DNA of 64,000 nucleotides, taken from positions 1 through 64,000 of the forward strand of contig JAHBAS020000002.1 in the NCBI GenBank assembly GCA_018499965.2, written 5' to 3'. The notes beneath the pieces are model-generated. The model searched no databases, was not told the DNA's origin, and was given only the letters and a program-made list of their open reading frames with translations. How positions within the stretch are numbered: position 1 is the stretch's first letter; every line of letters starts with the position of its first letter. Below are positions 19,080-27,710 of the stretch, one piece after another. The DNA is from Candidatus Uhrbacteria bacterium (lineage in GTDB: Bacteria; Patescibacteriota; Patescibacteriia; 2-12-FULL-60-25). Both the position numbers and the translations under genes were made by a program.

Positions 19080-19919
19080 CTATTTGATCGGAACAATGCT
19101 CGTCGCGAGCTTTGCAAGATCCGTATTCGTAATACCAAGGCTATACAAACGCATCACACGATAAGCCTCTTCGCCATTCTTGAGATAGTACACGGAAAGA
19201 TCTTTTGGATGAATATAATAGGCCTCCCCATGCGCCTGCGCACGCAACACGATCCGTCCTCGAAGGCGGGACTTGAGAGCCGTATCATTACTCAATTTTG
19301 CATAATCCGTTTCTGTGATTCCAAGTCCGAAACTTCGCATCATTTGATACGCGGTCGGACCGTCTTTCATGTAGTATCGCTTTGAAGATACCGGATCCAC
19401 GTACCAAGCCTCTCCGTGGCTCTGCGTTTGAAGGAGGATATACCCCTTAAGACGGCTCATAAGTGCGCTATCCGTGGTCGTCTTTACTTCCACGATCGAT
19501 TCAGCCGTAACGACGACTGGTACGACTTCCTCTGGCGCAGGATCCGGTGATGCTGCTCCTTTGACGCTTGGATAGGTCTTCATGTAATCCGCGTACGAAT
19601 CCCATACATTCCCTTCAAAACGTTTCTGCGTCACGCTCATGAGCGATGAACCGACCCATCCGCGGGTGCCGTTCCACTCTACGCGATACCACCCGTCCGT
19701 TTCTCCGATAATACGGACTGATGTTGATTTCGGAATCGTCGTTAAGACCGCGCTGCCGTCCATACACGCTTGATCACGAACGAATGCGCCGATATTCGTG
19801 GTCCCAGTCCAATCATGGACCGCCACGGGATCCGCATAACAATCCCCGGCTTTCACATCGTGCGTACCAAGAAAAAAAGCACCGCCAATCACCACGGTTA
19901 AGAGAAGAAGCTTTTTCAT
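19080..19919 (-). CDS. Secreted protein with SH3-like domain and two C-terminal repeats
   Basis: Signal peptide MKKLLLLTVVIGGAFFLG; 'SVRIIGETDGWYRVEWNGTRGWVGSSLM'; two repeats 'LKGYILLQTQSHGEAWYVDPVSSKRYYMKDGPTAYQMMRSFGLGITETDYAKL'. Confidence 0.8.
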   Translation of the reverse strand: MKKLLLLTVVIGGAFFLGTHDVKAGDCYADPVAVHDWTGTTNIGAFVRDQACMDGSAVLTTIPKSTSVRIIGETDGWYRVEWNGTRGWVGSSLMSVTQKRFEGNVWDSYADYMKTYPSVKGAASPDPAPEEVVPVVVTAESIVEVKTTTDSALMSRLKGYILLQTQSHGEAWYVDPVSSKRYYMKDGPTAYQMMRSFGLGITETDYAKLSNDTALKSRLRGRIVLRAQAHGEAYYIHPKDLSVYYLKNGEEAYRVMRLYSLGITNTDLAKLATSIVPIK

Positions 19920-20052
19920 ATAGGAGTCATGATAGACGACGAGGGAAGAGAAAGGAAGTTCGACCCAACCCCCATCTTCCTGTACCCTATTCTTAATATC
20001 TAACATCCTTCGCGCCCCCTACCCTCTCGCCACTCCTCTCTCCCCCTCCCCT

Positions 20053-20664
20053 ATGCAACGTCTTCGAATCATCCTCATCTGGAGTTTTCTCGGCATTCTT
20101 ATCTGTTTTTCCGCTGGCATGTACGCCGGATATAAAGTCTTTACGCCAAAAGCGAAGATGGAAACGCGCATAAGCACGCAAGCGATTTTAACCGCTTTGC
20201 ATGACCGAGGCTTCCTCGTAAGCCAGACATACGTTTTCGATACACCCGTAACGATAGACCGATCCTCCGGCAATGCCTTAAAGGACTTTTTCTTCGGTCA
20301 AACCATAGAGGCGCGCGGAACGATGGAAGTGAACCTTGGCGTTGATCTAGCAGACGTCAAAGCCGAAGATATTATCGTAGACAATGCAGCGAATACGATC
20401 ACGGTACGCGTTCCAAAAGCCAAGCTCTTCAATGCCCGGCTCGTCGGACCGATTGAATTGAAAAACAAGCAAGGTGTACTCAAAAAACTTCTCGACTCGG
20501 ACAATGGCTACAACGAGTCCTTGGCGCTCCTCTCAAAAACCGCCGAGGAAATGGCACAACGCCCCGAAATCATTGCTCGTGCAGATGAAAGCGCAAAAGA
20601 CGATCTCGTACGCATGTTGGGATACGTAGCAGAAGGAAAGACGGTGCAAGTCGAGGGAAAGTAA
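20053..20664 (+). CDS. DUF4230-type membrane-anchored protein
   Basis: N-terminal TM, 'TQAILTALHDRGFLVSQTYVFDTPVTID...VRVPKAKLFNARL'. Confidence 0.75.
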   Translation: MQRLRIILIWSFLGILICFSAGMYAGYKVFTPKAKMETRISTQAILTALHDRGFLVSQTYVFDTPVTIDRSSGNALKDFFFGQTIEARGTMEVNLGVDLADVKAEDIIVDNAANTITVRVPKAKLFNARLVGPIELKNKQGVLKKLLDSDNGYNESLALLSKTAEEMAQRPEIIARADESAKDDLVRMLGYVAEGKTVQVEGK

Positions 20665-20677
20665 ATAATAAGAAGAG

Positions 20678-20716
20678 AGAGAAAAAACCGCGAGACGATC
20701 TCGCGGTTTTTTCTCT
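20678..20716. terminator. Bidirectional terminator
   Basis: GAGAAAAAACCGCGAGA-CGA-TCTCGCGGTTTTTTCTC. Confidence 0.85.
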
Positions 20717-20725
20717 TCTGCGTTC

Positions 20726-22162
20726 TTATTCCCTAATACTCACCGGCGTCCCAACATCTGCCCAGTTATATACCCACTCCGCGTTCGTATAATGCACATT
20801 AACACATCCATGACTCATGCGATGACCAAAATTATTATGCCAGTACGCACCGTGGATATAGACAGGACCATATATGCGCAAATTCCATTTCACATTCGGT
20901 AAATCGTAGTTATCCGGATTCCCAGCGCCATAGATCCAGCGATATCGTTTGACCGGAATCTTTTCCGAGACCTGCGTATCTACGATCGGCGTGGAATGCT
21001 TCGTAACGCCAGATGAGATCAGAAAGGTCTTCACCTCGCGTCCACGCTCATAGGCATAGAGACGCTGTTCGGAAATATCGACCACGATATATTTCGCCGC
21101 ATTGGTCTGGCTCGTTGCCAACGGCGCGACCGATACGGATGCAAGCTCCGATCGGGCATCTCCATCGGATTGGACGCTCGTCAGCGAAAGCCCTCCTCGA
21201 TACGTAGGATCGTGCAGAAGGTATTTCTTATAAAGCGTTCCGTAGACGTCGAAAACCCGGACCTCCGGTACGGTCTCACCGTTCTGCCAGGCCGCAATTT
21301 CATCGACGCCATCACCATCAAGATCATAGGCGGCCACGGAAACGCCAGATGTCGATGTTGCTCCGAATACATAAAACTCTTTATCAAGTCTTCCGCCCTG
21401 CTGATCGAAAGAGTAACGACGAATGAGCGGAGATGACCAATGTTCTGTTCCGACTACGAGTTGGTCTCCCCACATCGTCTTGATCACGGCGATTGAAACG
21501 CCGTCCTGCATGCTCGCATCAAACGCGAATACATCCATGCCCTTATTCTCCAATTTCTCATTAAACAATTTCACGTGCGGACCTCCGCCCGGACCGGACG
21601 ATGTAACGATCTCGCTCTTCCCATCGCGATCCAAATCCCCAATCGCTACGCGCACGCCTCCGCGAAAATCTTTTCCGTATACCAGCGCTTCCCGCTGTTT
21701 CTGACCGAGATCATTAAAGATCATCACCACCGGTTCCAATCCCGACGCTGGAGCAACGACGATTTCTTCTTTTTTCGCATCACCATCAACTGCGCCAACG
21801 GCAACCCGAACGCCTCCTTGATAGTTCCACACGAACGGCTGGAATGATTTGATAAGCTTCCCGTCTGTCGTGTAAATACGAACCTCATTCTTTCGGCCAG
21901 GACCTGATCCGATCACGATTTCATCTTTCCCATCTCCATTCACATCACCCGATGCAAGATATCCGCCCTGCATATACGCATCCTCAAACGTTGAGAACGT
22001 TGAACGCGATCCGATCCCTTCCTGCCATACGGAAACTTGGGCTTTTCGGGTATATTCCGGAGCGGAAACGAGTGGCTGAGCCGCCCGCGCCACAGAGCCG
22101 AAAAACAAAAAACCGGCTGCGCACATCGCAACCAGGCTGCCTGATCTTAAAAAATGTTTCAT
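20726..22162 (-). CDS. L,D-transpeptidase (YkuD) with N-terminal FG-GAP-like repeats
   Basis: 'HGAYWHNNFGHRMSHGCVNV' catalytic motif; repeated 'DVNGDGKDEIVIGSGPG', 'DLDRDGKSEIVTSSGPGGGP'; signal peptide. Confidence 0.9.
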   Translation of the reverse strand: MKHFLRSGSLVAMCAAGFLFFGSVARAAQPLVSAPEYTRKAQVSVWQEGIGSRSTFSTFEDAYMQGGYLASGDVNGDGKDEIVIGSGPGRKNEVRIYTTDGKLIKSFQPFVWNYQGGVRVAVGAVDGDAKKEEIVVAPASGLEPVVMIFNDLGQKQREALVYGKDFRGGVRVAIGDLDRDGKSEIVTSSGPGGGPHVKLFNEKLENKGMDVFAFDASMQDGVSIAVIKTMWGDQLVVGTEHWSSPLIRRYSFDQQGGRLDKEFYVFGATSTSGVSVAAYDLDGDGVDEIAAWQNGETVPEVRVFDVYGTLYKKYLLHDPTYRGGLSLTSVQSDGDARSELASVSVAPLATSQTNAAKYIVVDISEQRLYAYERGREVKTFLISSGVTKHSTPIVDTQVSEKIPVKRYRWIYGAGNPDNYDLPNVKWNLRIYGPVYIHGAYWHNNFGHRMSHGCVNVHYTNAEWVYNWADVGTPVSIRE

Positions 22163-22185
22163 GCAAAAAAGTATAGCGAGATATC

Positions 22186-22240
22186 GGGGAATTCGTAAGT
22201 AGGACATCCGCCCAGGGGATGTCCTACTTACGAATTCCCC
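22186..22240. repeat. Perfect 24-bp inverted repeat
   Basis: GGGGAATTCGTAAGTAGGACATCC-GCCCAGG-GGATGTCCTACTTACGAATTCCCC. Confidence 0.9.
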
Positions 22241-22256
22241 CATCCAACACCCCCCC

Positions 22257-22305
22257 TTGACGCCTTTCTTAAGATATTCTAATATATAGATACTTGTCTA
22301 TATAT
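22257..22305 (+). promoter_or_regulatory. Promoter and palindromic operator of the sdpR-sdpI-like operon
   Basis: TTGACG (22257-22262), 17 bp, TAATAT (22280-22285); ATATATAGA-TACTTG-TCTATATAT (22282-22305). Confidence 0.75.
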
Positions 22306-22307
22306 CT

Positions 22308-22568
22308 ATGGAACATTCCTTATTTAAAGCCTTGGCAGATGGGAGCCGGCGAAAGATCCTCACGCTCTTAAAAGAGCGAGAAATGAGCGTTTCTGAGCTT
22401 CAAGAGCATTTCCAAATGGCTCAAGCTTCGCTTTCCCATCACCTCGACATCCTCAAACGAGCCAACCTCGTCCGCAGCCGTCGCGAGGGACAATTCATCT
22501 TCTACGAGATCAATACATCGGTCTTCGAAGAAGCGGCAGCTGTGCTCTACGAACTTTTCTCAAAATAA
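22308..22568 (+). CDS. sdpR: ArsR-family regulator (SdpR-like)
   Basis: 'LFKALADGSRRKILTLLKEREMSVSELQEHFQMAQASLSHHLDILKRANLVRSRREGQFIFYEIN'. Confidence 0.85.
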   Translation: MEHSLFKALADGSRRKILTLLKEREMSVSELQEHFQMAQASLSHHLDILKRANLVRSRREGQFIFYEINTSVFEEAAAVLYELFSK

Positions 22569-22605
22569 ATACGTCCCCAAATACGAACCCCTATCTTCAA
22601 ATCAT

Positions 22606-23319
22606 ATGAACACCCTTACTCCTCAAATCCCTACCGAGCAAAAACTCGCTCCCTGGTATCCGCCAAAAACCGTGCTTGCCATCGTGGCCGGCATGTTCCT
22701 GTTTTCGATCGCGATCTACAACAAACTTCCAGACATGGTGCCGACACACTGGGGCCTTTCCGGTGAAGCCGATGCCTTTTCTCCAAAAGCGTTCGGCGCG
22801 TTCTTCGCCCCAGTTCTTGGACTGGCGATCGCCATCCTCTTCCCGGTTCTGCAGCGCATGGATCCGAAACGGGAATCCTATGCGAATTTCCAAAGCACCT
22901 GGGTACGCTTCCAAATCGGCATCATCTCCTTCTTCGCCTACATCCACGTTATCACGGTCTTAGCCGGACTCTCTCCATGGATGAGTAGCCATGTTGCGAT
23001 GTTTATTACGAGCGGCATGGGCGTACTCTTCATCCTCCTTGGAAACTCCATGGGCAAAATCGAGCAGAACTGGTTCGTCGGCGTTCGAACCCCGTGGGCG
23101 CTTTCGGATCCAGAAATTTGGCGCAAGAGCCAACGTCTTGGCGGACTTCTCTTTGTCCTCGGCGGCATCGCGATCCTCATCGTCTCGCTCGCCATCCAAT
23201 CCAGCATCGCGCTCTTCGTCACATTCATCACCATCATCCTTACGATTTGTATCGTCCCTACGGTCTACTCGTATATGCTGGCGAAAAAGAAAAGCAAAGA
23301 GCCATCGGCTAACAACTAA
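22606..23319 (+). CDS. sdpI: SdpI/DUF1648 family membrane protein
   Basis: 'LPDMVPTHWGLSGEADAFSPK' and 'NWFVGVRTPWALSDPEIWRKSQRLGG'. Confidence 0.85.
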   Translation: MNTLTPQIPTEQKLAPWYPPKTVLAIVAGMFLFSIAIYNKLPDMVPTHWGLSGEADAFSPKAFGAFFAPVLGLAIAILFPVLQRMDPKRESYANFQSTWVRFQIGIISFFAYIHVITVLAGLSPWMSSHVAMFITSGMGVLFILLGNSMGKIEQNWFVGVRTPWALSDPEIWRKSQRLGGLLFVLGGIAILIVSLAIQSSIALFVTFITIILTICIVPTVYSYMLAKKKSKEPSANN

Positions 23320-23329
23320 CGATCAGTGC

Positions 23330-23363
23330 AAAAAAACAGCACCTACAAAGGCGCTGTTTTTTT
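23330..23363. terminator. Bidirectional terminator
   Basis: AAAAAAACAGC-...-GCTGTTTTTTT. Confidence 0.75.
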
Positions 23364-23373
23364 ATTCTTCTTT

Positions 23374-25278
23374 CTACCGCTTCTCCGTATGGATGCCGAA
23401 CCCTCGAGGGAACAAAACCTTCGTGCCGTCTTTCGTTTTTCCATCCACGGAGATTGGAAGCTGCTTCACGCTCGCGGGCCATGGGAGCGGGAGCTTTCCT
23501 ACAAAAGGCTGTTTCCCGAAAAGCACATCCGCAACGCCCTCCCCTTCGCTCCCCGGAAGCCAGGCTTCAACGAGCGCATCCCAATCATTGATCTTATCAG
23601 CAATCATCAATGGTCGGCCGGAGACGAGAACGACGATCACGCGATCGCACGAGGCACGAAGTCGATCGATGGTTTCGAGATCTTCTTTGGCGAGCGATGG
23701 ATTCGCATCATCTCCCCAGCCTTCGGCATACGGTTTTTCACCCACGATCGCGATACCGACGTTCGCCCGTTTCGCTGAAACGAACTTAGCCTCACGATCG
23801 TATTCAACGGTCGTTGAAGATGAAACGGCATTCTTGATTCCCTGAAGGATCGACGTTCCACCTTCCAGCCAATTGCCGTCGATGCCCCGCCACTCAACCG
23901 TCCATGCGCCGGATTGCCGACCCACGTTATCCGCCGCACTTCCGGCGATACGTAAATGATTCATCTTCGGAGAAAGCGGCAAGAGATCCTGATCGTTCTT
24001 TAAAAGTACGAGCGATTTTGAAACCGCTTCACGCGCGATTGCGTGATGCTCGCTTGAACCGATCACCGAAAGCTCGGATTCGGATGCGAGTGGACGCTCA
24101 AATAATCCGGCCTGGAACTTCGCTCGAAGAATGCGTCGCACGGCATCATCAATACGGGCTTGGGGGATATCTCCGGTCTTTACCGCGAGGCGCATATTCA
24201 TGAGAAAACCTTTGTAATCAAACGGCAGCATCACCATGTCCACGCCGGCATTGATCGACTTCACGAGACCCTCGTACTGCGTAAACGAATGTTCATACAC
24301 CGCATACCAATCCGAAATCACAAAACCCGAAAACCCAAGATCGCCCTTGAGGGAACCTGTGATCAAATTCTTGTCATACGAAGCCCAGGTCCCGTCCCAG
24401 CTATTCAATCCGATCATCACGGACCCTACCCCTGCATCGACGACAGCCCGATACGGCGGAAGATATTCTTCTTGAAGCGCCGCAGTACTTGATGGCGTTC
24501 GGCCCTGATCAATCTTAAAATTCTTATTGCTCGATGAACCCCATTGCATGGCTCCAATGCCAAGATAGTGCTTCGCCGTCGCGATCACGTTCATTGAAGA
24601 TCCTGATCCTTGCGTGCCACGCACGTACGCAGCTCCGAGCTCTCCCGCGAGCGTCGGATCATCCGTAAACGCTTCGTACGTTCGACCCCATCGAATATCG
24701 CGCGGGAGATCAAGGTTCGGAGAATACGTCCAATAGATACCCGTTGCTTCCATTTCTTCTGCCGTGGCGCGTGCGACCCGTTCAACGAGATCTGCATCAC
24801 GTGTCGCGCCAAGTCCGATCATGTGCGGAAACATCGTCGCACCAAACACGTTGCTATGACCATGGATCGCGTCTGCACCATATAACAACGGAATACCGAG
24901 GCGGGAAGAAAGCGCAGAACGCTGAAAAGACCCAACCATATTTAACCAACCGCTTGGCGTATTCGGCTCCGGCTTCGCGCCCATACCGCTCAACATCGCC
25001 CCGATCCCGTAACTCGCGATATCATCCACATCATGCACACTATTCTTTTCCACCAACGCCATTTGTCCGATCTTCTCATCAAGCGTCATGCGCGCGAGCA
25101 GGTCTTCAATGCGAACATCAATCGAAGATGATGATAACCGATACGGTGCATCTTGCGGCGGCTTTTCAAGCGTCGCTTGCGGTGTACGAAGATACGCAAT
25201 CCCGATCGCTAAAACCAAAAGAACGACGAACGTAGGCACGATCACCCGTAACCATCGCGTTTGAAAATAAATAGGCAT
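23374..25278 (-). CDS. Glycoside hydrolase family 3 (beta-glucosidase-like), membrane anchored
   Basis: 'DLGFSGFVISDWYAV', 'NAGVDMVMLPF', 'LPLSPKMNHLRIAGSAADN', N-terminal TM. Confidence 0.9.
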   Translation of the reverse strand: MPIYFQTRWLRVIVPTFVVLLVLAIGIAYLRTPQATLEKPPQDAPYRLSSSSIDVRIEDLLARMTLDEKIGQMALVEKNSVHDVDDIASYGIGAMLSGMGAKPEPNTPSGWLNMVGSFQRSALSSRLGIPLLYGADAIHGHSNVFGATMFPHMIGLGATRDADLVERVARATAEEMEATGIYWTYSPNLDLPRDIRWGRTYEAFTDDPTLAGELGAAYVRGTQGSGSSMNVIATAKHYLGIGAMQWGSSSNKNFKIDQGRTPSSTAALQEEYLPPYRAVVDAGVGSVMIGLNSWDGTWASYDKNLITGSLKGDLGFSGFVISDWYAVYEHSFTQYEGLVKSINAGVDMVMLPFDYKGFLMNMRLAVKTGDIPQARIDDAVRRILRAKFQAGLFERPLASESELSVIGSSEHHAIAREAVSKSLVLLKNDQDLLPLSPKMNHLRIAGSAADNVGRQSGAWTVEWRGIDGNWLEGGTSILQGIKNAVSSSTTVEYDREAKFVSAKRANVGIAIVGEKPYAEGWGDDANPSLAKEDLETIDRLRASCDRVIVVLVSGRPLMIADKINDWDALVEAWLPGSEGEGVADVLFGKQPFVGKLPLPWPASVKQLPISVDGKTKDGTKVLFPRGFGIHTEKR

Positions 25279-25305
25279 GTTAGAAGAAAGTATACAGGGA
25301 CGGGG

Positions 25306-25346
25306 AGGAACCCCCAAACCCCCTTGTCAGGGGGCTTTAGCGCGAT
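25306..25346 (+). repeat. REP-like element, copy 1
   Basis: ggaacccccaaa-CCCCC-TTGTCA-GGGGG-CTTTAGCGCGAT. Confidence 0.65.
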
Positions 25347-25404
25347 AAAAATCAGATCATCACATTCTTCCTGACAGGGCTTTTAGCGATGGAATGATAT
25401 CGGA

Positions 25405-26268
25405 TTACTCCGCTTCGGACACGTCTGATTGCTGATCAAAAGCCTGAAATGGAATCACGTGTTTAAAATGATCAACTTCATACACAGGAAGATTCAAATG
25501 CGATACGCGCTCCGCGCAAAATACGTTAATTTCTCTCCAAGGAATCATCGATCCATCAGGCTGCGGCAACATACTTTGTCCGAAAACAAATCCTTTTGGG
25601 AGGTTATTCGTTCGTTGCAATGCCTGTATCAAGTTCTCCAGATAATATCCGATATCACGCATGCCTTCCCCTACTCCGCCAGGGTGATATTCAAGAAATA
25701 AAAAACGATCATGCAAATCAATCGGATACTGCAGAAGCATGAGAAGCGTAAGAGTCGCATGTCCTCCGATCATCGGCGTTAACGAAAGATCAATGCTCGC
25801 CGAAGAGGGCGTAAGAGGATTCAGAAACAAAGGTGATAGCCTGCCCGTCCTTAAAAAAGAAAATAAAAATTCCCGATCAGCTGCGAGCGGGAAATACTTC
25901 CCAAAACTCGTGAGAGATTGTCCATAAAAAACAGGCACTCCACGAGAAATCGCCATCCATGCAAAATGCGTAAAATCACTTAATCCATAAAAAGACTTTT
26001 TTGATTCCTGAACCAAATTCCAATTAATCAACGGAAGCGCCTGAATGCAGGAATATCCTCCTCGTACAAACCACACCAAATCTGCATCAGACTTTAACGC
26101 TTCATGAAATCCTTCTATTTTTTGCTTCATGCTTTTTGCGCCAGAAGCAAAATCAATATACTCAAAACCTTCACTTTTCATGATCTCTAAAGGTTCCCTC
26201 CAGTATTCATCTTCGATTCTTTCCTGTACGTCCCCCTCTCCACATAGATCGACAAGCGCTAATTTCAT
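25405..26268 (-). CDS. S66-family peptidase (LD-carboxypeptidase/MccF-like)
   Basis: 'ADLVWFVRGGYSCIQALPLINWNLVQESKKSFYGLSDFTHF' and 'GGHATLTLLMLL...FLFLEY'. Confidence 0.75.
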   Translation of the reverse strand: MKLALVDLCGEGDVQERIEDEYWREPLEIMKSEGFEYIDFASGAKSMKQKIEGFHEALKSDADLVWFVRGGYSCIQALPLINWNLVQESKKSFYGLSDFTHFAWMAISRGVPVFYGQSLTSFGKYFPLAADREFLFSFLRTGRLSPLFLNPLTPSSASIDLSLTPMIGGHATLTLLMLLQYPIDLHDRFLFLEYHPGGVGEGMRDIGYYLENLIQALQRTNNLPKGFVFGQSMLPQPDGSMIPWREINVFCAERVSHLNLPVYEVDHFKHVIPFQAFDQQSDVSEAE

Positions 26269-26286
26269 ATAAGCATCATGGCAAAA

Positions 26287-27048
26287 TTATTTCCCCCGCA
26301 TTCCCTCTCTCCACTCTTTGATCTTCTTGTGATTACCTGAAAGGAGAACCTCTGGAACCTTCATGCCGAGCCAGACTTCGGGACGGGTGTACTGCGGATA
26401 TTCTCCCGTTCCGGGAATTACGGATTGCGGATTGCGGATTGCGGATTTTGAATTCGCAATCCGTAATTCGTCATTCGTAATCGTTCCTACGTCCGCCCAA
26501 CTCTCTTCATCCAAGCTCGCTTCTTTCCCAAGCACTCCTGGGATATGACGCGAAATCGCATCCATCATGACCATGGCTGGAAGTTCGCCGCCGGTGAGGA
26601 CGTAGGGACCGATACAGAAAGACTCGTCGCACAAGCGATCGATCACGCGCTGATCAATGCCTTCATATCGTCCGCAGAGGAAAATGACACGATCGCACTT
26701 CGAGAGACGAACCGCATCCGCATGCGTGAACATCTTCCCGTTCGCTGCGGTCATAATCACCCGCGTCTTTTTTGCGGTCGCCGTGGCTTTCCCGTCCTTT
26801 TTGGTACGAGCCTTCAAGGTCACCAATGCCTCATGAAACGGCTCCGGCTTCATCACCATGCCAGGACCCCCGCCGAACGGCTTATCGTCTACCGTATGAT
26901 GCGCATCATGCGTCCAATCACGGAGATTATGCGCCTTGAACTCGATCAACTTCTGCTTCCGCGCACGACCAAGAATCGACGCATCCATATAGGAGTCAAA
27001 CGCTTCCGGGAAGATAGAGATCGCTTCGAGCTTGAGAGGCTTTTTCAT
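26287..27048 (-). CDS. trmD: tRNA (guanine-N1)-methyltransferase TrmD, with repeat-encoded linker insertion
   Basis: 'FPEAFDSYMDASILGRARKQKLIEFKAHNLRDW', 'DKPFGGGPGMVM', 'YPQYTRPEVWLGMKVPEVLLSGNH'. Confidence 0.93.
   Translation of the reverse strand: MKKPLKLEAISIFPEAFDSYMDASILGRARKQKLIEFKAHNLRDWTHDAHHTVDDKPFGGGPGMVMKPEPFHEALVTLKARTKKDGKATATAKKTRVIMTAANGKMFTHADAVRLSKCDRVIFLCGRYEGIDQRVIDRLCDESFCIGPYVLTGGELPAMVMMDAISRHIPGVLGKEASLDEESWADVGTITNDELRIANSKSAIRNPQSVIPGTGEYPQYTRPEVWLGMKVPEVLLSGNHKKIKEWREGMRGK
26415..26482. repeat. Period-7 inverted repeat inside trmD
   Basis: GGATTGC x3 then GAATTCGCAATCCGTAATTCGTCATTCGTAATC; resembles intergenic 929-959 GATTACGAATTGCGAATTGCGGATTACG. Confidence 0.85.
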
Positions 27049-27102
27049 ACAGAGAAGCTTACGGGGAATTAGGAGGAAAGACAATGTCTGAGTAAACAAA
27101 AA

Positions 27103-27137
27103 CCGCAGGTGGGAGCCAACCACCTGCGATCATTTTT
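27103..27137 (-). terminator. Terminator-like hairpin
   Basis: GCAGGTGG-GAGCCAA-CCACCTGC with A/T flanks. Confidence 0.6.
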
Positions 27138-27155
27138 TGACTAGTGTTGGAATGA

Positions 27156-27536
27156 TTAGATTCCGAGGTCTGCCAAATCTTCGTCCGTGACCATGCCGAC
27201 TTCCGGAGCGGAAGTGGAACGCGTGTCGCCCTCTGGGCTTCGAGGCGTCAATGCCTTGCGTTCATGATGTTCACGACGGAGTTCTTCCGGCTCGTAAATC
27301 TTAAGATTGACCCGGGCATTCTCTTTGGCGCCAACCGTCTTAAGGAGAATGCGGAGCGCACGGGCGGTCTGACCTTGGCGGCCAATGATGTAGCCCATGT
27401 CTTCCTGATTAATGTGGAGGGTAATGAGCACGCCGCGGTCATCCACGGTTCGTTCGGTTCGGACATCCTCGGCATGATTGACGAGGGCCTTAACGATGTA
27501 CTCTACAAACTCCTGATCCTTTTGAAGTTCAGCCAT
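27156..27536 (-). CDS. khpA: KH-domain RNA-binding protein (KhpA-like)
   Basis: 'MGYIIGRQGQTARALRILLKTVGAKENARVNLKIYEPE'; located between rpsP and trmD. Confidence 0.85.
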   Translation of the reverse strand: MAELQKDQEFVEYIVKALVNHAEDVRTERTVDDRGVLITLHINQEDMGYIIGRQGQTARALRILLKTVGAKENARVNLKIYEPEELRREHHERKALTPRSPEGDTRSTSAPEVGMVTDEDLADLGI

Positions 27537-27710
27537 AGCGAGGCAAAATAGATAGCGAAAACGCTTCGTATATTAAGGAATCTTTGACAATCGATCTTGG
27601 CTCAAGGTCAATCGCCAACCATATCGTAGCATTTTCCCTCTTTTTTGAAAAGACAGGAGCTAAAAAGCCGCCACATCGAATGTGGCGGCCCTTTTCGATA
27701 TTGATCAAAT

